Origin: Polaribacter aestuariivivens
GTDB lineage: Bacteria > Bacteroidota > Bacteroidia > Flavobacteriales > Flavobacteriaceae
NCBI RefSeq assembly: GCF_005885675.1
Contig: NZ_VANR01000002.1
Coordinates: 124,001 to 188,000 of the forward strand
Reading direction: 5' to 3'
DNA length: 64,000 nt
In this document: piece after piece, positions 35,237-44,310 of the stretch
Position numbering within the stretch: the stretch's first letter is position 1
How the letters are laid out: the number at the start of each line of letters is the position of its first letter
Program-made: the position numbers and the translations under genes
Notes under the pieces: generated by a model
Seen by the model: only the letters and a program-made list of their open reading frames with translations
Told to the model about the DNA's origin: nothing
Database searches by the model: none

Positions 35237-35551
35237 AAGCAGGCTTATCTTATCGTCATGTTTTAAATGTGAAGGAAAGTCCGAACACCAAAGAGTATCA
35301 TAGCGGATAACATCCGTCCAACGTAAGTTGAGGACCAGTGCAACAGAAAGCAAGTACAGTTAGGCTGTAGTGAAACCAGGTAAACTCTATGAGGTGCAAT
35401 GCCATGTAAATTAGAGATCCAAATTTTTGGGAGAGAGTTACTCGCTCGATTCTAAAGGGTAGGCAGATTGATTCTAAGAGTAATTTTAGAACTAGATAAA
35501 TGATAAGAACCTTCTAAAGGAAACAGAATTCGGCTTATTAGCCTGCTTTTT
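35237..35551 (+). ncRNA. rnpB: RNase P RNA, bacterial class A
   Basis: The conserved core blocks are present in order: GAAGGAAAGTCCGAACACC (CR-I), GAAACCAGGTAAACTC (CR-IV area) and ACAGAATTCGGCTTAT (CR-V). The ends pair to form P1 (AAGCAGGCT at 35238-35246 with AGCCTGCTT at 35540-35548), and the T run after it ends transcription. The length of about 315 nt is short for class A. A weak promoter (TAGTTTTA at 35214-35221) lies upstream. It trims the 5' ends of tRNA precursors with the RnpA protein. The exact ends are estimates. Confidence 0.93.
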
Positions 35552-35559
35552 TAATATTA

Positions 35560-35613
35560 TTTTTGCGAAATTTTCATTTTTTAATAAAAAAATCACTTTT
35601 TTTTTGCGAAATT
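35560..35613. repeat. Direct repeat TTTTTGCGAAATT, two copies
   Basis: The 13-bp sequence TTTTTGCGAAATT occurs at 35560-35572 and 35601-35613 between rnpB and the aconitase gene. The first copy overlaps TATTTTTG (35558-35565), a promoter-like box. Otherwise 35552-35735 holds only the aconitase promoter. Confidence 0.45.
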
Positions 35614-35673
35614 ATGAGCTATATGAAAAATAGCTTTTTTTTATTCATTAATTACAGCAATCTATTATTTATC

Positions 35674-35704
35674 TTTTAAAATTGTTATAAATACTGTAAA
35701 TTTG
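35674..35704 (+). promoter_or_regulatory. Promoter of the aconitase gene (TTTT-N19-TAAATTTG)
   Basis: TAAATTTG (35697-35704) matches TAnnTTTG and TTTT stands 19 bp upstream. The ATG is 31 bp further on. Confidence 0.6.
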
Positions 35705-35735
35705 TTACAAATAAATCATAAAAAAATAACTACAT

Positions 35736-38006
35736 ATGGCTTTTGATATAGATATGATCAAAAAAGTGTATGCTAACGTTGTGGAACGAGTAGATGCAGC
35801 ACGTGAAATTACAGGTAAACCATTAACATTAGCAGAGAAAATATTATATTCTCATCTTTGGGAAGGAAATCCAACCAAAGCTTTTGAAAGAGGAAAAGAC
35901 TACGTAGATTTCGCTCCAGATAGAATTGCTTTACAAGATGCAACTGCACAAATGGCATTATTACAATTTATGCAAGCAGGTAAAAGTAAAGTAGCGGTTC
36001 CTACAACAACTCACTGTGATCATTTAATTCAAGCTAAAAATGGAGCAAGTTCAGATTTACAATCTGCACTTAATACAAGTAACGAAGTTTTTAACTTTTT
36101 AGAGTCTGTATCAAACAAATATGGTTTAGGATTTTGGAAGCCAGGAGCAGGAATTATTCACCAAGTAGTTTTAGAAAATTATGCATTTCCTGGAGGAATG
36201 ATGATTGGTACTGATTCTCATACAGTAAATGCTGGAGGATTAGGAATGGTAGCAATTGGAGTTGGTGGAGCTGATGCAGTAGACGTTATGGCGGGTATGG
36301 CATGGGAATTAAAGTTTCCTAAATTAATTGGTGTAAAATTAACAGGAAAACTTTCTGGATGGACAGCACCAAAAGATGTAATTTTAAAAGTAGCAGATAT
36401 TTTAACCGTAAAAGGTGGAACAGGTGCTATTGTTGAGTATTTTGGCCCTGGAGCAACAGCAATGTCTTGTACAGGAAAAGGTACTATTTGTAATATGGGA
36501 GCAGAAATAGGTGCAACAACATCTACTTTTGGATATGATGATTCGATGGAACGTTATTTACGTGCTACAGATAGAAGCGATGTTGCAGATGCAGCTAATA
36601 AAGTAAAAGATTATTTAACGGGTGATTCAGAAGTTTACGAAAATCCAGAACAATATTTTGATCAGGTTATAGAAATTAATCTTTCTGAATTAAGTCCACT
36701 ATTAAATGGACCTTTTACTCCAGATCTATCTACAAAAGCAGGTTCAGATATGACAAAAGCTGCAAATAAAAATGATTGGCCATTAAAAGTAGAGTGGGGT
36801 TTAATAGGTTCTTGTACAAATTCTTCTTATGAAGATTTATCAAGAGCAGCATCTATTGCACAACAAGCTATTGATAAAAACTTAAAAACAAAAGCAGAAT
36901 TTGGAATAAATCCAGGTTCTGAAAAAGTAAGATATACAGCAGACAGAGATGGAATTTTAGGTGTATTTGAAAAATTAGATGCAACTATTTTTACAAATGC
37001 TTGTGGACCTTGTATTGGTCAATGGGCAAGATATTCAGATCCTGCAAACGCACCAAAAAACTCAATAATTCATTCATTTAATAGAAACTTTGCAAAACGT
37101 GCAGATGGTAACCCAAATACACATGCGTTTGTTGCTTCACCGGAAATGGTAGCAGCAGTTGCTATTGCTGGTCGTTTAGATTTCAATCCTGTAACGGACA
37201 AATTAATTAACGAAAATGGTGAAGAAGTAATGTTAGATGAACCAACTGGATGGGAATTACCTCCAAAAGGTTTTGAAGTAAAAGATGATGGTTATTTAGC
37301 ACCAGAGGAAGATGGGAGTCATGTTAAAATTGCCGTAAAAGAAGATTCTGAAAGATTACAACTGTTAGAACCTTTTACACCATTAGGAAATACAATTACA
37401 GGAGCTAAATTATTAATTAAAGCCTTTGGTAAATGTACAACAGATCATATTTCTATGGCTGGACCTTGGCTACGTTTTAGAGGTCACTTAGACAATATTG
37501 CAAATAATACTTTAATTGGTGCTGTAAATGCATTTAATAAAAAAACAAATTTTGTTAAGAATCAATTAACTGGAGAGTATGATGCAGTACCAGCTACACA
37601 AAGAGCTTATAAAAAAGCTGGTATTAAAACAGTAGTTATAGGGGACCATAATTATGGAGAAGGTTCTTCTAGAGAACACGCAGCAATGCAACCAAGACAT
37701 TTAGGTGTTGCAGCAGTTATTGTTAAATCTTTTGCAAGAATTCATGAAACAAACCTTAAAAAACAAGGAATGTTAGGTTTAACATTTGCAAATGAAGCAG
37801 ACTACGATTTAATTAAAGAAAATGACACCTTTAACTTTATAGATTTAAATGAGTTTGCACCAGATAAGCAACTTACTTTAGAAGTAGTTCATGAAGATGG
37901 AAGCAAAGATTTAATAAAGTTAAACCACACTTATAATGATGCACAAATTGCATGGTACAAAGAAGGTTCTGCATTAAATTTAATCAAGAAAGAAAACGCT
38001 AAGTAA
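35736..38006 (+). CDS. Aconitate hydratase (mitochondrial/ACO2-like type)
   Basis: The protein (756 aa) interconverts citrate and isocitrate in the TCA cycle using a 4Fe-4S cluster. The cluster cysteines are visible in [10 protein letters not shown] and [11 protein letters not shown]. Other family blocks are [23 protein letters not shown], and in the swivel domain [16 protein letters not shown] and [20 protein letters not shown]. The sequence and the 756-aa length fit the eukaryotic mitochondrial-like aconitase common in Bacteroidota, not AcnB. It is a single gene with its own promoter and terminator. Confidence 0.95.
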   Translation: MAFDIDMIKKVYANVVERVDAAREITGKPLTLAEKILYSHLWEGNPTKAFERGKDYVDFAPDRIALQDATAQMALLQFMQAGKSKVAVPTTTHCDHLIQAKNGASSDLQSALNTSNEVFNFLESVSNKYGLGFWKPGAGIIHQVVLENYAFPGGMMIGTDSHTVNAGGLGMVAIGVGGADAVDVMAGMAWELKFPKLIGVKLTGKLSGWTAPKDVILKVADILTVKGGTGAIVEYFGPGATAMSCTGKGTICNMGAEIGATTSTFGYDDSMERYLRATDRSDVADAANKVKDYLTGDSEVYENPEQYFDQVIEINLSELSPLLNGPFTPDLSTKAGSDMTKAANKNDWPLKVEWGLIGSCTNSSYEDLSRAASIAQQAIDKNLKTKAEFGINPGSEKVRYTADRDGILGVFEKLDATIFTNACGPCIGQWARYSDPANAPKNSIIHSFNRNFAKRADGNPNTHAFVASPEMVAAVAIAGRLDFNPVTDKLINENGEEVMLDEPTGWELPPKGFEVKDDGYLAPEEDGSHVKIAVKEDSERLQLLEPFTPLGNTITGAKLLIKAFGKCTTDHISMAGPWLRFRGHLDNIANNTLIGAVNAFNKKTNFVKNQLTGEYDAVPATQRAYKKAGIKTVVIGDHNYGEGSSREHAAMQPRHLGVAAVIVKSFARIHETNLKKQGMLGLTFANEADYDLIKENDTFNFIDLNEFAPDKQLTLEVVHEDGSKDLIKLNHTYNDAQIAWYKEGSALNLIKKENAK

Positions 38007-38030
38007 TTAAATTTTTATTACTATAAATAT

Positions 38031-38062
38031 AAAAACTCCTGAATTTATTCAGGAGTTTTTTT
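38031..38062. terminator. Terminator after the aconitase gene
   Basis: Arms AAAAACTCCTGAA/TTCAGGAGTTTTT with a 4-nt loop, flanked by A and T runs, so it can also serve the convergent lipoprotein gene ending at 38062. Confidence 0.9.
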
Positions 38063-38616
38063 TAATATGGTCTAAAAGTTACATTACCTGAAACACCGTT
38101 GTTTTTAATTTCAATTTTTACAATTAGATGAATCAATTCTTCTGAATTATCTAATGCTTCTTTCAAATTAAAATCTTCAATAAAAGCAAAGTTTCCATTA
38201 GCAAATTCAACTTTAAAAGTTGCAAAATCAGAAATTTCTAAAATTTCATTCTCATCAATATTAATTGTTCCAGTTGTAGTTAAAGGAAAAGGAATTTCTA
38301 CAAATTGCTCGTTATTTATCCTATAATAAAAATAACCATTACTAGAAGGTTTAAAAAAAGGTAATTCATCACCTGTTAAATAATCATTTGATGGAGAAAT
38401 GTTTGATAATATATTTGGATATGTTACTGTTTCAAGAGCAATAAAATTACCGTTTTTATCTTTAGCACCTATTATCAAATTTGTATTTTGATAATCAATA
38501 TCTGTGTAGTTTTCTAAATTAAATTTGAAATTAACATTTTCTGATATTATTTCATCTACAGTACAAGCATTTAATAATGTAACTAATATGAAATTTAATA
38601 TAATAACTTTTTTCAT
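38062..38616 (-). CDS. Putative lipoprotein, function unknown
   Basis: The protein (184 aa) has a signal peptide with the lipobox LLNAC and a mature part that looks like all-beta structure: FKFNLENYTDIDYQNTNLIIGAKDKNG (key piece NLIIGAKDKNGN), FYYRINNEQFVEIPFPL and LIVKIEIKNNG. No family is recognised. It is a single gene convergent with aconitase and divergent from the Crp/Fnr regulator. Confidence 0.7.
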   Translation of the reverse strand: MKKVIILNFILVTLLNACTVDEIISENVNFKFNLENYTDIDYQNTNLIIGAKDKNGNFIALETVTYPNILSNISPSNDYLTGDELPFFKPSSNGYFYYRINNEQFVEIPFPLTTTGTINIDENEILEISDFATFKVEFANGNFAFIEDFNLKEALDNSEELIHLIVKIEIKNNGVSGNVTFRPY

Positions 38617-38714
38617 TTTCTTTTTTTTTCAAAAATACATTTTTTTTTGATTTTGTTACTGTAAGCTTTATTATTTATGGAAGACTTATCTCATATCCAA
38701 CCAAATTAGTTAAC

Positions 38715-39386
38715 ATGAAAAATATATGGTTTTTTGACAATGTAAATCTATTTAACCTTTTATGTCCTCATAAATTTAAAGAATATAAAGAGTGCCATAC
38801 TTTTGATAGTTATAAAAAAAGCGATTATATCTATTTTGCTCAAGACGCAGCAAGTAAAGTATTTCTTATTCAAAAGGGCAAAGTTAAAATTGGTTATTAT
38901 ACAGAAGAAGGAGATGAAATTGTAAATGCAATTTTAACAAAAGGACAATTATTTGGTGAAAAAGCTATTTTAGGAGAAGAAGTTAGAAATGAATTCGCAC
39001 AGTCTGTGGATAATTCAACATCAATTTGTCCAATTGGAGTAGATACTTTGCATGATTTAATGAGAGATAATAAAACCTTTAGTTTAAAAATTTATAAGTT
39101 TTTAGGGTTGCGTTTTCAAAAATTAGAAAGAAGATTACAGTTAATACTTTTTAAAAATACCAAAACACGTTTTTTAGAATTTATGAAAGAGTTGTGTGAA
39201 GAATATGGACATGATTGCGAAAAAACAGGAGATAAGGTTATTGAGCATCCATATACACAAAAGGATATTGCATCCTTAATAGGTACTTCCAGATCTAACT
39301 TAAATGTATTAATGAATGAATTGAAGGAAGAAAATATCATTAATTTTAATAGGAAAGAAATAAGATTATTAAAAAAAATAGCATAA
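38715..39386 (+). CDS. Crp/Fnr family transcriptional regulator
   Basis: The protein (223 aa) has an N-terminal cyclic-nucleotide-binding-type beta barrel (about residues 25-135; VFLIQKGKVKIGYYTEEGDE, GQLFGEKAILGE) and a C-terminal winged helix (about 150-220; YTQKDIASLIGTSRSNLNVLMNELKEE). There is no Fnr-type N-terminal cysteine cluster; two cysteines occur near residues 16 and 27. The effector is unknown. It is followed by a lipoprotein gene with its own promoter. The start region contains TTAGTTAACAT, also found (one change) before that lipoprotein gene, so auto- and target regulation are possible. Confidence 0.9.
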   Translation: MKNIWFFDNVNLFNLLCPHKFKEYKECHTFDSYKKSDYIYFAQDAASKVFLIQKGKVKIGYYTEEGDEIVNAILTKGQLFGEKAILGEEVRNEFAQSVDNSTSICPIGVDTLHDLMRDNKTFSLKIYKFLGLRFQKLERRLQLILFKNTKTRFLEFMKELCEEYGHDCEKTGDKVIEHPYTQKDIASLIGTSRSNLNVLMNELKEENIINFNRKEIRLLKKIA

Positions 39387-39392
39387 GTGTTC

Positions 39393-39432
39393 GTTAGCTA
39401 ACATTTTATAATATTTCTACCTTATAACTTTG
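39393..39432 (+). promoter_or_regulatory. Promoter with palindromic site before the 39465 lipoprotein gene
   Basis: TAACTTTG (39425-39432) is an exact -7 box, with TTTT 17 bp upstream. The 10-bp perfect palindrome GTTAGCTAAC (39393-39402) sits just before the -33 position, where an activator such as the adjacent Crp/Fnr protein could bind. That link is inference. Confidence 0.45.
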
Positions 39433-39464
39433 TCATCAACAATAATTATAAAAACATTAAAAAG

Positions 39465-40361
39465 ATGAAAAAAGTTTTAAATTTAATAATGGTTTTTACA
39501 GTAACAATATTTTTTGTAAGCTGTAATAATAACGATGATGCACCTACAATGGCTAATTTAACTGTTAATTTAGATGGTTTAGAAGAATTAGGTCCAGATT
39601 TTGTTTACGAAGGATGGTTAATTGTAAACGGAAATCCTGTAAGTACAGGAACTTTTACAAGTGTATCTTTTCCACAAACATATACAGTGGATATTAATGA
39701 TTTACAAAATGCTACAAAATTTGTACTTTCTATTGAACCAGCAATAGATACAGATCCAGCACCAGCTGCAACCAAAATTTTAGCTGGAGATTTCTCTGGA
39801 AATACAGCTACCGTAAATTCTGACAATATTGTAGTGGATGCAAATGGAACAATTAAAACTTTAGACGCCTCTTGGGGAAAGTATATTTTAGCAACTCCAA
39901 CAGATACAGATGATACTAATGAAGCAAGTGGAATTTGGTTTTTAGATAATTCAAATGCACCACCAGCAGTTGCAGGTTTAGGTTTACCAACATTAGCTGC
40001 AGGTTGGCAATATGAAGGTTGGGTAGTTTTAAATGGTACCCCAATAAGTACAGGAACTTTTACCTCTACTACTGAAGCAGATAGTAACGCAATAACATCA
40101 CCATTTAAAGGTACAGCTGGAAATGGTCCAGCATTTCCAGGAGAAGATTATTTAATTGGTGCTGCTGCAGGTGTAAATTTTCCTACAGATTTAAAAGGAG
40201 CTACAGTTGTAATTTCTGTAGAACCGAATCCAGATAACAGTACAGCACCATTTACTTTAAAGCCTTTGGCACATATAGTTCCTAGCAACGCAAACGTACA
40301 TTCAGTATTAAATATGGAAGCAGGACCAAAAGCAATATTAACAGGAACTGTAAGAAGATAA
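39465..40361 (+). CDS. Putative lipoprotein with duplicated anti-sigma-like beta domain
   Basis: The protein (298 aa) has the lipobox FFVSC followed by NNNDD, then two related units: GLEELGPDFVYEGWLIVNGNPVSTG-type at about residues 38-115 and GLPTLAAGWQYEGWVVLNGTPISTG-type at about 172-270 (shared block YEGW-x-V-x-NG-x-P-x-STGTFTS). Each is followed by a strand with FVLSIEP or VVISVEP and a short Pro-rich stretch. This resembles the extracytoplasmic part of RskA-type anti-sigma factors, but there is no zinc-binding or membrane-spanning anti-sigma domain. The function is unknown; it is a candidate target of the upstream Crp/Fnr protein. Confidence 0.78.
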   Translation: MKKVLNLIMVFTVTIFFVSCNNNDDAPTMANLTVNLDGLEELGPDFVYEGWLIVNGNPVSTGTFTSVSFPQTYTVDINDLQNATKFVLSIEPAIDTDPAPAATKILAGDFSGNTATVNSDNIVVDANGTIKTLDASWGKYILATPTDTDDTNEASGIWFLDNSNAPPAVAGLGLPTLAAGWQYEGWVVLNGTPISTGTFTSTTEADSNAITSPFKGTAGNGPAFPGEDYLIGAAAGVNFPTDLKGATVVISVEPNPDNSTAPFTLKPLAHIVPSNANVHSVLNMEAGPKAILTGTVRR

Positions 40362-40372
40362 TTTTTATAAAT

Positions 40373-40415
40373 GAATATTCTTAACCCCTAATAACCCCTA
40401 AATTTAAGAGTATTC
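40373..40415 (+). repeat. Hairpin with CCCC repeats in the loop
   Basis: Arms GAATATTCTTAA/TTAAGAGTATTC (one G-U pair) enclose a 19-nt loop carrying CCCCTA twice; TAACCCCTA repeats at 40382 and 40392 with a 10-bp period. It lies 11 bp after the lipoprotein stop and 6 bp before the terminator. Confidence 0.4.
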
Positions 40416-40421
40416 AAAAAG

Positions 40422-40455
40422 AAAAAGAGCAATCATTATTTTGATTGCTCTTTTT
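40422..40455 (+). terminator. Terminator after the 39465 gene
   Basis: Arms AAAAAGAGCAATCA/TGATTGCTCTTTTT with a 6-nt loop, ending in T. Confidence 0.9.
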
Positions 40456-40465
40456 GGTATAAAAA

Positions 40466-40501
40466 ATGCCTAAAAAAAATAATTTTACTTTTAATAGGCA
40501 T
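40466..40501 (-). terminator. Terminator of the 40523 gene (minus strand)
   Basis: Arms ATGCCTA/TAGGCAT with a long A/T-rich loop that can pair partly. On the minus strand it is followed by TTTTTTAT, 22 bp after the stop. Confidence 0.6.
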
Positions 40502-40522
40502 CCAACTAACCAACCAGTTGTA

Positions 40523-40873
40523 TTATTTTACATTTACTTTTAAGGGAATAATGTATACTTCTCCTTTTTTTACAGCTTTGGTAACTAGCTTTTTATAATT
40601 TAATTTTTTCTTTACAAAAGAATTTAATTCATTTAGATTAGATTCTACAGAAAGTACTACAATTTCATTTTTATTGTTTACAGTAAATGAAACTTGAGCA
40701 GTTGTAGTTTTGTTCAATTTAACAGGTATATTTTTACCAATTAATAAAGACATTTCTGTTCTTAATTTTTTTGTTTCCTTGTTGTTTTTCGGATCTACAT
40801 CATTTGCAACTACAGTAAATACTGTTGATAAACTCAATGCAATAACAGTGATAATGGTTTTGAAATTTTTCAT
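40523..40873 (-). CDS. Small exported protein with TonB-C-like fold
   Basis: The protein (116 aa) has a signal peptide (IITVIALSLSTVFTVVAN) and a mature part with IPVKLNKTTTAQVSFTVNNKNEI as its first half (key pattern VSFTVNNKNEIVVLSV) followed by LNSFVKKKLNYKKL and GEVYIIPLKVNVK. The V-x-F-x-V...G/N-x-I-x-V-x-S...L-x-x-x-V spacing resembles the TonB C-terminal domain, but it has no membrane anchor or proline arm. I recall short exported proteins of this kind as frequent in Flavobacteriaceae. Role unknown. Confidence 0.7.
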   Translation of the reverse strand: MKNFKTIITVIALSLSTVFTVVANDVDPKNNKETKKLRTEMSLLIGKNIPVKLNKTTTAQVSFTVNNKNEIVVLSVESNLNELNSFVKKKLNYKKLVTKAVKKGEVYIIPLKVNVK

Positions 40874-40994
40874 AATTATAAGTGTTTTGGGTTAATGTTA
40901 TATTGAAAAGACGCTACTATTTCAAAAACGTTTCAATACAAAATTGACTTTAATATTTTATTAACAAACAAATGAAGTAAATGTGAAAAATTAA

Positions 40995-41013
40995 CTATTT
41001 TATGTTAAAATAG
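40995..41013 (-). terminator. Possible terminator after the aminotransferase gene
   Basis: Perfect arms CTATTTTA/TAAAATAG with a 3-nt loop, 60 bp after the stop at 41074. On the minus strand it is followed by TTAATTTTTC. The low GC makes it weak. Confidence 0.35.
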
Positions 41014-41073
41014 AGTTGTAGGCGAACAAACTAAATTATAAGTATTTTATTATTAGTAAGTTATGTGCAGTTT

Positions 41074-42252
41074 TTAGAGTGTTGAATCTAATGCGTCAAT
41101 AATTATTTTACACCCTTCAATTAATTCTTTATCTGAAATTGTAAGTGGAGGAGTTATTCTTATAGCCCGATTTTCAAAAAGAAGAAAGAATAATATCAAT
41201 CCATTTTCTAAACATTTGTGTACGGTTTGTACAGCCAATTCTGATGTTTCTAAAATTGCAGATAGCATTAAACCTTTACCACGAATTTCTATAATTTTAG
41301 GATGCTTTAAATATTTTCTAATAATTTTTTCTTTTCGTAAGGTTTCAGAAATTAAATTAGAAGTCGTAATTTCTTGAACAGTTGCTACTCCTGCAGCTGC
41401 AATTACAGGGTTTCCAGCAAAAGTAGAAATGTGCCCCAATTTAGGATTGTTTTTTAACAAACTCATTTTTTCAAAAGAAGAAATAAACGCTCCAATTGGC
41501 ATTCCACCACCCAAACCTTTTCCAGTAATTACAATATCTGGAATTACATTATAATTTTCAAATCCCCAAAAAGTTCCAGTTCTACCAATTCCAGTTTGAA
41601 TTTCATCTAAAATTAAAAGGGCACAAACATCATCACACCTTTTTTTAATTTTTGACAAAAAATTATTTTTAGGTTCGATAAATCCAGCACCACCTTGTAT
41701 GGTTTCTAATATTACAGCTGCAGTTTTTTTGGTTATTTTTTCTAAATCAGCATCATTATTAAATTCAATAAACTTTGTTCCAGGTATTAAAGGTCTAAAA
41801 GCTTGGTTTTGTTTTTCTACACCAGAAACACTCATTGCACCCATTGTATTTCCATGGTAGGAGTTTTTTGCGGCAATAATTTCTGATTTATTTGTAATTC
41901 TTTTTGCTAATTTTAAAGCTCCTTCTGTAGCTTCAGTTCCAGAATTGGTTAAATAAACACAGTTTAAATTTTTTGGTGAATTAATTGCCAATAATTTACA
42001 TAAACTAACTTGTGGTTGCTGTACAAACTCACCATAAACCATTACATGCGAATAGGCATCTAACTGTTTTTTTATAGCTTCTGTTACTTTTGCGTGATTG
42101 TGACCTAAACTGTTTGCAGAAACACCAGCAACAAAATCTAAATATTTTTTACCTGAAGTATCGTAAATATAACTTCCTTTTGCATGAGAAATTTCTATTG
42201 CCAATGGGTGAGGAGAAGTTTGTGCTTGGTATTTTAAAAAATCAGTTTTCAT
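41074..42252 (-). CDS. Class III aminotransferase (acetylornithine/ornithine type)
   Basis: The protein (392 aa) is a PLP-dependent fold I aminotransferase. It has GSYIYDTSGKKYLDFVAGVS near the start, NSGTEATEGALKLAKR, LILDEIQTGIGRTG with the PLP-binding Asp, and VITGKGLGGGMPIGAF with the Schiff-base lysine. The class covers acetylornithine, ornithine and 4-aminobutyrate aminotransferases; the substrate cannot be fixed from sequence, and no arginine genes are adjacent. It starts 4 bp after the OstA-like gene on the same strand, so the two share a transcript. Its stop is followed by about 200 bp without genes. Confidence 0.9.
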   Translation of the reverse strand: MKTDFLKYQAQTSPHPLAIEISHAKGSYIYDTSGKKYLDFVAGVSANSLGHNHAKVTEAIKKQLDAYSHVMVYGEFVQQPQVSLCKLLAINSPKNLNCVYLTNSGTEATEGALKLAKRITNKSEIIAAKNSYHGNTMGAMSVSGVEKQNQAFRPLIPGTKFIEFNNDADLEKITKKTAAVILETIQGGAGFIEPKNNFLSKIKKRCDDVCALLILDEIQTGIGRTGTFWGFENYNVIPDIVITGKGLGGGMPIGAFISSFEKMSLLKNNPKLGHISTFAGNPVIAAAGVATVQEITTSNLISETLRKEKIIRKYLKHPKIIEIRGKGLMLSAILETSELAVQTVHKCLENGLILFFLLFENRAIRITPPLTISDKELIEGCKIIIDALDSTL

Positions 42253-42256
42253 TCTG

Positions 42257-43870
42257 CTATTCTTTAGAAGAAAGGTTTGTTTTTTTCGATTTTTTCTTAG
42301 GCTTTGGTTCTAAAGCTGCTTTTGGCTTAATTACTTCTTTCTTTTTTTCTTTAGGTGTATTTTTATCTTTTATAAAAATATCTTCTTTCTTTTTGGGTTG
42401 CTCACTTTCTCGCCAAATAAAACCACTTAATTGTTTTACTTCTTCTGGAAGTTTAGAAGGTGGGTAAGTGGTACCTTCAGAGCGTTTTAAATATTTTATG
42501 GTTTCAATTTGTCCTTTGTCTAAAATAAACTCAATATTACTAGAAATTTCTTTTGTAATGGTTTCTAATTCATTTGTTTGTTCATTTCTATTATAGTAAA
42601 CAGATTCTGCATTTCCTTTTACCAAAAGTAATCGTAGTTTGTTGTCTTTAAATTTACCAAACATGTTTCTTCCTTTAATTTGGTTGAAATCGCTTTTAGA
42701 TAAAGAATCTTTAGAAACAATAAAGGCGTTGTTTAAAACTTTTAAAGAATCTAATTTTTCGGTTTCAAGGTTGGTTAAAAGATGAATTGTATCTCCAGTA
42801 ATTTGGTTACTATCAGACCATATTACTGGACTTCTAAACATTCTTGTAAGTCCTGTTTTTTGATCTGTATGAATAGAATCGCATTTTCCTTGTAAATCTG
42901 ATTTGAAAATTTTTACATTATTAAAAGTTCTTACAATTCTGTTTTCTGGTTTTCCTGTGACTAATATTTTATCACCATGAACAAACATAGAGTCTTTATC
43001 AATAATAGAAATTGCCACAGCTTTATCTATGATAAAAAGAGAGTCTTTTAATTCAAAAATTTCAGCATAATTACCTTGTGTAACAAAATTTTGAACAGTA
43101 TCTATTACCTGAATATTATTTGTAGCAGATGCAAAACCTTTTTTCTTGTCGTAATATAAACTATCACCTTCTACAGTTCTTTCTTTTAAAAATAGTTTGG
43201 CATTTTTAACGAAGTAAGAAATATCTGTTTTTGTGTTATAAAAACCTTTTTCCGAATATATTCTATTATCGTTTTGTGTATTTGTAATGGTAGATGGACC
43301 ATATAAATACGCTAAACCAGAATTTGTATAATAATCTAAATGATTCGATTCTAAATTATGCTCTGGATTTACAACAGTAACTCTGTTGGTTGCTGTAAAT
43401 TTTTTAGTTTCCAAATAATAATTTCCAACTTTACTTTTTAGGGTATTTGTTTGGTCTTTTATAGTAGCAAAACTTCTATAATATAGTTTTTGGTTTAATC
43501 TGTCAAACTGTAAGGTATCTGTAGTTAACGTCATTGTTGGGTCTTTTAAAACTACATTTCCCCAAGAAAGTGCTTGTTTAGAATTTGCATCATAATCTAC
43601 ATAATCACTAGTTTGTGTTATGGTATCACCTTGCTTAATTAAAACGTTATCAATTGCTTTAAAAAAATTTTTATCTTTATAATATAATGCTTGTTTACAT
43701 GTTAAAACAGCGCCTTCATGAGTCATTTTAACATTTCCAATTAAAAGAACTGCTCCTGGATATTTGTCTTCATCTACTTCTTGAATTTCGGCACCATATT
43801 GTAACTTTTTATTTTGTGAAAAAGTTAGAAATGAAAAACTTATAAAAAGTAGTAAAAATATTTTTTTCAA
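42257..43870 (-). CDS. OstA-like/LptA-family periplasmic protein
   Basis: The protein (537 aa) has a signal peptide (LLLFISFSFLTFSQ) and many beta-strand repeats of the OstA/LptA type, such as GAVLLIGNVKMTHEGAVLTCKQA (key block GNVKMTHEGAVL), DYVDYDANSKQALSWGNVVL and VEGDSLYYDKKKGFA. In LPS export LptA forms the bridge across the periplasm between LptC and LptD. This version is far longer than the E. coli protein (185 aa) and ends in a Lys/Pro-rich tail (KPKKKSKK). The aminotransferase gene follows after 4 bp. Confidence 0.85.
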   Translation of the reverse strand: MKKIFLLLFISFSFLTFSQNKKLQYGAEIQEVDEDKYPGAVLLIGNVKMTHEGAVLTCKQALYYKDKNFFKAIDNVLIKQGDTITQTSDYVDYDANSKQALSWGNVVLKDPTMTLTTDTLQFDRLNQKLYYRSFATIKDQTNTLKSKVGNYYLETKKFTATNRVTVVNPEHNLESNHLDYYTNSGLAYLYGPSTITNTQNDNRIYSEKGFYNTKTDISYFVKNAKLFLKERTVEGDSLYYDKKKGFASATNNIQVIDTVQNFVTQGNYAEIFELKDSLFIIDKAVAISIIDKDSMFVHGDKILVTGKPENRIVRTFNNVKIFKSDLQGKCDSIHTDQKTGLTRMFRSPVIWSDSNQITGDTIHLLTNLETEKLDSLKVLNNAFIVSKDSLSKSDFNQIKGRNMFGKFKDNKLRLLLVKGNAESVYYNRNEQTNELETITKEISSNIEFILDKGQIETIKYLKRSEGTTYPPSKLPEEVKQLSGFIWRESEQPKKKEDIFIKDKNTPKEKKKEVIKPKAALEPKPKKKSKKTNLSSKE

Positions 43871-44025
43871 AATTATTTGTTTTGCACAAAAATAAAGAAA
43901 AGAATCGCTGTAACTATTAAAGAAAAGTGAAATTAATTTTTAGTAAAGATAATTGTATTTAATTATTGTTTTAATATGTTAGGGTGTAGTAAATTGCTAA
44001 TAAAATATAATGTTTTATAATCTTC

Positions 44026-44053
44026 TATCTTTGTATGAATATCTTTGTATGAA
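44026..44053 (+). repeat. 14-bp tandem duplication carrying a -7 promoter box
   Basis: TATCTTTGTATGAA occurs twice head to tail (44026-44039 and 44040-44053). Each unit contains TATCTTTG, an exact TAnnTTTG box. The duplication length is not a multiple of three. It abuts the outer-membrane-protein remnant. Confidence 0.75.
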
Positions 44054-44245
44054 GAATTTTTTTTAAACACTGGTGTCTTCGTAGATACTTTTTCAGAAAG
44101 CTTTTTAAGATACGGAGGTCAAATTAGTTATCCAGTTTCTAATTACTTTTACACATCTGGAAATGCCGAATTTTATACAATAAAAAACTTTTACAGTAAT
44201 AACTTTAATTTTGGGGTAAAATATTATTTACCTTATTCAAAGTAA
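44045..44245 (+). pseudogene. Remnant of an outer-membrane beta-barrel gene (C-terminal piece)
   Basis: The frame gives at most 66 residues from a TTG inside the duplicated promoter box: GVFVDTFSESFLRYGGQISY, VSNYFYTSGNAEFYTIKNFY and NFNFGVKYYLPYSK. It looks like the last strands of a barrel protein, with no signal peptide. An in-frame stop lies at 44036-44038. The two nearby ATGs (44035, 44049) are in other frames and stop within six codons; the one at 44049 would join the barrel frame if the run of eight T had one more base. Decay or deletion of the 5' part is the simplest reading. A small real protein cannot be excluded. Confidence 0.5.
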
Positions 44246-44252
44246 TATTGAA

Positions 44253-44289
44253 AAAAAAGCATCTTTTAGAATTTAAAAGATGCTTTTTT
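44253..44289. terminator. Bidirectional terminator before purA's 3' end
   Basis: Arms AAAAAAGCATCTTTTA/TAAAAGATGCTTTTTT with a 5-nt loop. It serves purA on the minus strand and the remnant on the plus strand. Confidence 0.9.
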
Positions 44290-44310
44290 GTTTTTACTAT
44301 TTTATTGAGG

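Noticed and set aside
40874..41073. tRNA or small RNA in the 200-bp gap
   Set aside because: No cloverleaf or conserved tRNA blocks were seen; only a weak A/T stem at 40995-41013.
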